Below are positions 61,245 to 64,000 of a stretch of DNA of 64,000 bases, piece after piece. Made by a program: the position numbers and the translations under genes. Source of the DNA: Cyclobacteriaceae bacterium (lineage in GTDB: Bacteria > Bacteroidota > Bacteroidia > Cytophagales > Cyclobacteriaceae). How positions within the stretch are numbered: the stretch's first letter is position 1; each line of letters begins with the position of its first letter. The notes below the pieces were generated by a model, which saw nothing but the letters and a program-made list of their open reading frames with translations, made no database searches and was not told the DNA's origin. The stretch covers positions 62,001 to 126,000 of the forward strand of contig JAHCHY010000004.1 in NCBI GenBank assembly GCA_026129485.1, in the 5' to 3' direction.

Positions 61245-61773
61245 GTAACGGCCTTTGGTTTTCGAGTACCTCTTTTATGTAGTGTAGCATTTGGTCGTTA
61301 GCGCCCCCGGTTTGGGCAATATCAAAAATTGACATGGTGTCATTTTGATCCGCCTTTTTCCATGCATCATCATGCGATTTATCCGTAAGAGAGCCGTATG
61401 AGAGCCCCTTGTTTTCCTGAATGGATTCGTTTAAGCATTCCAATTCTGTTTCAGATAGTAACTCAAGATCAAATTCACCAACTGGTTGAATGAAGTATTT
61501 GTCTTTTACCTCAATTAATTTTTTTTCGAATTGGGTATCGACCTCAAAAGCAAGTTCATTACGCAAAGCCTGTAGGATATCATAAATTTTTGAGGGTACG
61601 GGGCCATTCTTCATGGCAACAAATACATCACTTAAAATAGATGATCCGTATTTCGCCAGGTGCTTCTGTTCAGCGAAATATAAAATCTTAAACACCTTAT
61701 GAAAATCGGCTTTCTCTAATTTTCTGGAAATGTAGAGAACCGTGTTAAGGGCCTTTTCACGGTCGAAAGTCAT
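61228..61773 (-). CDS. Panacea-domain (DUF4065/SocA-like) antitoxin
   Basis: A 181-residue protein with the Panacea signature: FHKVFKILYFAEQKHLAKYG followed by SSILSDVFVAMKNGPVPSKI and YDILQALR. The Panacea domain (DUF4065, SocA group) neutralises many unrelated toxins encoded beside it. The downstream gene overlaps by 17 bases on the same strand, the arrangement of a toxin-antitoxin operon. It lies 99 bases from the tRNA-Val gene. Both genes are AT-richer than the surrounding core genes. Confidence 0.85.
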   Translation of the reverse strand: MTFDREKALNTVLYISRKLEKADFHKVFKILYFAEQKHLAKYGSSILSDVFVAMKNGPVPSKIYDILQALRNELAFEVDTQFEKKLIEVKDKYFIQPVGEFDLELLSETELECLNESIQENKGLSYGSLTDKSHDDAWKKADQNDTMSIFDIAQTGGANDQMLHYIKEVLENQRPLHASVR

Positions 61774-61838
61774 ACCTGATAAATTTTATTAGTCCGTTAG
61801 AACAACGCCAACTTGAATAAGTTCCTATAAAGCTAATC

Positions 61839-61868
61839 AAAAAAAGCCACCTTTTGAGAGTGGCTTTT
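61839..61868 (-). terminator. Intrinsic terminator of the tRNA-Val gene
   Basis: On the minus strand AAAAGCCAC (61868-61860) pairs with GTGGCTTTT (61850-61842) around a 9-base loop, and the 3' arm runs into more T residues. It begins 3 bases after the tRNA 3' end, as expected for a monocistronic tRNA. Confidence 0.8.
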
Positions 61869-61871
61869 CAG

Positions 61872-61946
61872 TGGGAGCTGAGGGGTTCGAACCCCCGACC
61901 CTCTGCTTGTAAGGCAGATGCTCTGAACCAGCTGAGCTAAGCTCCC
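61872..61946 (-). tRNA. tRNA-Val (anticodon TAC)
   Basis: The minus strand folds into a complete cloverleaf: acceptor GGGAGCT/AGCTCCC, D stem GCTC/GAGC, anticodon stem around loop CTTACAA with anticodon TAC, and T arm with TTCGAAC. The discriminator base is A at 61872 and CCA is not encoded. TAC reads GUA, so the tRNA carries valine. It has a full promoter upstream and a terminator downstream. Confidence 0.95.
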
Positions 61947-61960
61947 ATTTTTAAGGACTG

Positions 61961-61990
61961 CAAAGGTAAAAGAGAATTCTATTTGTGCAA
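61961..61990 (-). promoter_or_regulatory. tRNA-Val promoter (TTG-N19-TACCTTTG)
   Basis: On the minus strand TTG (61990-61988) is followed after 19 bases by TACCTTTG (61968-61961), a full consensus match. The tRNA 5' end lies 14 bases downstream of the -7 element. Confidence 0.8.
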
Positions 61991-61994
61991 AAAA

Positions 61995-62600
61995 TTATTT
62001 CCAATAATCATATTGCATATACCGGGCCGTTTCGCAGGCTACTTCCTGCCCCTGAAGTTTTGCTACCACGTAAAAAGCCATATCAATTCCGGCCGATACC
62101 CCAGCCGAGAGAATAATTTTTCCATTATCCACATACCGTTCATCGGCAAGCACTTTAGTAGTGGGTGAAATTTCCTTTAACGCATCAACTGCCATAAAAT
62201 GCGTGGTAGCCATCAAACCATTCAACAATCCGGTTTTAGCCAGCATAAGTGCCCCGGTACATACAGAAAGTGTTAGCTTACTTCGGGCATGTTGTTGTTT
62301 AATCCACTCCAGCATTACCGGATTGTCCATTTCCCTGCGCGAACCAAGCGGCCTGCCATCCGCATAATAACCGCCACCACCGGGCACCAGAAAAATATCA
62401 GCAGCCGGAGCATTGGAAAACAAATAAGCAGGTTTAATCACCAGGTTATTGCGCGCAACAATGATTTCCGTTTCAGCCACGGTAAAAACTTCGTAAGGTT
62501 CGCCCAGGTTTCGTTTTCCGGTAACGGAAAAGACCTCAAACAGCCCGGCAAAATCCAGTACCTCAACTTCGTTAAACAGAACAATGGCTATTTTTTTCAT
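61995..62600 (-). CDS. DJ-1/PfpI-family protein (class I glutamine-amidotransferase-like)
   Basis: A 201-residue DJ-1/PfpI-fold protein. The nucleophile Cys is in LTLSVCTGALMLAKTGLLNG (SVCTGA elbow), and the second catalytic-side region includes TTHFMAVDALKEI. The N-terminal AIVLFNEVEVLDFAGLFEVF and DIFLVPGGGGYYADGRPLGS fit the family. The group includes glyoxalases, chaperones and isonitrile hydratases, so the exact role is open. It is divergent from the aldo/keto reductase gene, and three AACTAAAC repeats lie between them. Confidence 0.9.
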   Translation of the reverse strand: MKKIAIVLFNEVEVLDFAGLFEVFSVTGKRNLGEPYEVFTVAETEIIVARNNLVIKPAYLFSNAPAADIFLVPGGGGYYADGRPLGSRREMDNPVMLEWIKQQHARSKLTLSVCTGALMLAKTGLLNGLMATTHFMAVDALKEISPTTKVLADERYVDNGKIILSAGVSAGIDMAFYVVAKLQGQEVACETARYMQYDYWK

Positions 62601-62610
62601 AAATGAAAGG

Positions 62611-62668
62611 AAACTAAACTTTTTTAAACTAAACTACATTAGTATAAAAAAGTTAACTGTAACTAAAC
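62611..62668. promoter_or_regulatory. Triple AACTAAAC repeats between divergent genes
   Basis: AAACTAAAC occurs at 62611-62619 and 62626-62634, and AACTAAAC at 62661-62668, all on the plus strand, in the short intergenic region between the DJ-1/PfpI and aldo/keto reductase starts. Spacings between copies are 15 and about 34 bases. They may be operator half-sites for a shared regulator. Confidence 0.4.
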
Positions 62669-62674
62669 CATATT

Positions 62675-63703
62675 ATGAATTATAGACTTTTAGGCCAGTC
62701 TGGCCTGCGCGTATCAGAATTAAGCCTGGGTACCATGGGTTTCGGCACCGAATGGAAGTGGGGCTGCGATAAAGAGCTGAGCAGGCAGATCTTTGATGCT
62801 TATGCCAATGCAGGCGGCAACTTTATCGATACCGCCAATCGTTATACCGAAGGCACCTCCGAAAAATTTGTGGGCGATTTTATCGCTAAAGACCGCGATC
62901 ATTTTGTGGTGGCTACCAAATATTCGCTGCGCGATCGCCCGGGCGATCTGAATTTTGCCGGTAACCATCGCAAAAATTTAATGCGCAGCGTAAAAGAAAG
63001 CTTGTGGAGGCTTAACACAGATTACATTGATTTGCTTTGGGTACATGCGTGGGATAGCTGGACACCCACCGAAGAAATTATGAAAGGACTGGAAGACCTG
63101 GTCAGCAGGGGCATGGTGCACTACATCGGCATAAGCGATACCCCGGCATGGGTAGTAAGTCAGGCCAACACGCTGGCACAGCTGCGCGGATGGAACCAGT
63201 TTGTAGGCTTGCAGATTGAATACAGCCTGATACAACGCACGGTTGAGGCCGAGCTTTTGCCGATGGCCAAAGCATTTGGCATGACAGTAACACCGTGGGC
63301 TCCATTGGGTGGTGGTGTGCTTACCGGAAAATACCTGAAAGGGGATAAGGGCCGGTTGCCGGAATCGAGTATTCGTTTGGGCGAACGGGCTGTGAGCATC
63401 GCAAAGAAAGTTGTTGAAGTGGCTGAACAATTGGGTGTAACACCCGGGCAGTTAGCGATTAACTGGACACGCCAGCACAAAGGCCAATCGGTGATTCCGA
63501 TTATTGGCGCAACCAGGGTAAGCCAACTGGAAGACGTGCTGGGTTGTTTAACGTTCGAGATTCCGGCCGATGCGATGAAGCAGCTCAACGAGGTTTCACA
63601 GGTTGAGCTTCCGTTCCCCAATCGTTTTTTGAATGAGCCCGGTGTATTGGATGTGCTGTATGGCGGAGTAAAGAACCAGATGAAAGACAACCGGTATGCT
63701 TAA
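62675..63703 (+). CDS. Aldo/keto reductase
   Basis: A 342-residue NAD(P)H-dependent reductase of the aldo/keto reductase superfamily. The start is NYRLLGQSGLRVSELSLGTM, Asp and Tyr of the active site lie in FIDTANRYTEGTSEKFVGDF, Lys in VVATKYSLRDRP and His in DLLWVHAWDSWTPTEEI. GGGVLTGKYLKGDKGR and the cofactor-binding VIPIIGATRVSQLED complete the signature. It is a different subfamily (YajO/Tas-like) from the AKR at 4462. It is divergent from the DJ-1/PfpI gene; both types often handle reactive aldehydes, so a joint detoxification role is plausible but inferred. Confidence 0.93.
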   Translation: MNYRLLGQSGLRVSELSLGTMGFGTEWKWGCDKELSRQIFDAYANAGGNFIDTANRYTEGTSEKFVGDFIAKDRDHFVVATKYSLRDRPGDLNFAGNHRKNLMRSVKESLWRLNTDYIDLLWVHAWDSWTPTEEIMKGLEDLVSRGMVHYIGISDTPAWVVSQANTLAQLRGWNQFVGLQIEYSLIQRTVEAELLPMAKAFGMTVTPWAPLGGGVLTGKYLKGDKGRLPESSIRLGERAVSIAKKVVEVAEQLGVTPGQLAINWTRQHKGQSVIPIIGATRVSQLEDVLGCLTFEIPADAMKQLNEVSQVELPFPNRFLNEPGVLDVLYGGVKNQMKDNRYA

Positions 63704-63746
63704 CTTGCAGGTGTTTCGTTTGTTGAAAATCAAAAACCGGTATGTT

Positions 63747-64000
63747 ATGAAAAAGCTGCTGTTTATTCCTGTTATGGTTTTAACCGTGTTCGCGTATGCG
63801 CAAACCCCGCCCGATAGCTTATATATCGTAACGTATACTACAGGCTCTGCGTGGGATGCATCCAGGCAACCCCACGAGCAAACGTGGTTCAAGGAACATT
63901 CGGCTAACTTATCAAAGTTGAGAAAAGATGGAATAATTAAAGCCGGTGCACGTTATGCTGACAAAGGAATTATTGTGGTTACAGCTAAAACACTGGCATT
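63747..64000 (+). CDS. Exported small protein, cut by the window end
   Basis: From the ATG at 63747 an open frame runs to the last base with no stop. It begins with a Sec signal (KKLLFIPVMVLTVFAYAQ) and continues DSLYIVTYTTGSAWDASRQP, then HEQTWFKEHSANLSKLRKDG and IIKAGARYADKGIIVVTA. The mature part resembles YCII-related alpha/beta-barrel domains (LRKDGIIKAGARYADKG). An ATG five bases upstream leads at once to a stop, so 63747 is the better start. Incomplete in the window. Confidence 0.7.
   Translation, partial: MKKLLFIPVMVLTVFAYAQTPPDSLYIVTYTTGSAWDASRQPHEQTWFKEHSANLSKLRKDGIIKAGARYADKGIIVVTAKTLA

Noticed and set aside
1..64000. CRISPR array, insertion sequence or prophage
   Set aside because: No regularly spaced repeats, transposase, integrase or phage structural genes were seen.

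Overview
The window looks like chromosomal DNA of a Bacteroidota bacterium, probably Cytophagales-like. The evidence is consensus Bacteroidota promoters (TTTG or TTG, 19 bp, TAnnTTTG) at several genes, a TonB receptor with an N-terminal carboxypeptidase-regulatory-like domain, a DUF1573 protein, few Shine-Dalgarno sites, and many lipoprotein and Sec signals. The order is inferred from gene content only. There is one tRNA, tRNA-Val(TAC), and no rRNA, CRISPR array or intact insertion sequence.

Layout. 1-3.5 kb: tail of an upstream gene, then an apparent operon of PAS histidine kinase, GNAT-like protein and VTT membrane protein. 3.6-10.1 kb (minus): a barrel-like protein, an AraC regulator with an aldo/keto reductase, and a Tat-exported class V aminotransferase followed by a penicillin-acylase lipoprotein. 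10.5-21.3 kb (plus): two small envelope proteins, then a tightly packed eight-gene operon: CxxC peroxidase-like protein, TonB receptor, MFS transporter, second CxxC protein, VCBS/ASPIC-UnbV protein, third and fourth CxxC proteins, DUF3179 protein. This is the best candidate for an undescribed system. 21.4-25.6 kb: MFS exporter, NadR-like kinase, exported flavin amine oxidase and an AT-rich PD-(D/E)XK-like protein. 25.6-31.3 kb (minus): TetR - ABC - HlyD - TolC export operon with a degenerate ATPase domain and twin palindromic operators.

31.4-42.7 kb: TauE/SafE permease and RlpA (minus), then plus-strand guaB, a partner-switching module (PP2C phosphatase, STAS protein, HATPase kinase), three overlapping SurA/parvulin-type chaperones and a MoxR ATPase. 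42.7-52 kb: histidine kinase/response regulator pair, DUF1573 protein, plug-like mini-protein, DUF2520 protein, CoA transferase, cysteine desulfurase and GlmM. 52-57.8 kb: HicAB toxin-antitoxin with a promoter inside a perfect palindrome, MazG, DedA, a CPA-type antiporter and a porin. 57.9-64 kb: a 123-bp inverted-repeat element, AsmA-like protein, a methyltransferase-like gene relic, a Panacea toxin-antitoxin pair, tRNA-Val, a DJ-1/PfpI protein divergent from an aldo/keto reductase, and a gene cut by the window end.

The backbone is housekeeping (guaB, glmM, cysteine desulfurase, chaperones, tRNA). Accessory pieces are AT-richer: the nuclease-like gene, hicAB, the Panacea pair and the unknown secreted protein at 48-49 kb. 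The functions of the eight-gene operon and of the Panacea partner cannot be settled from sequence alone.
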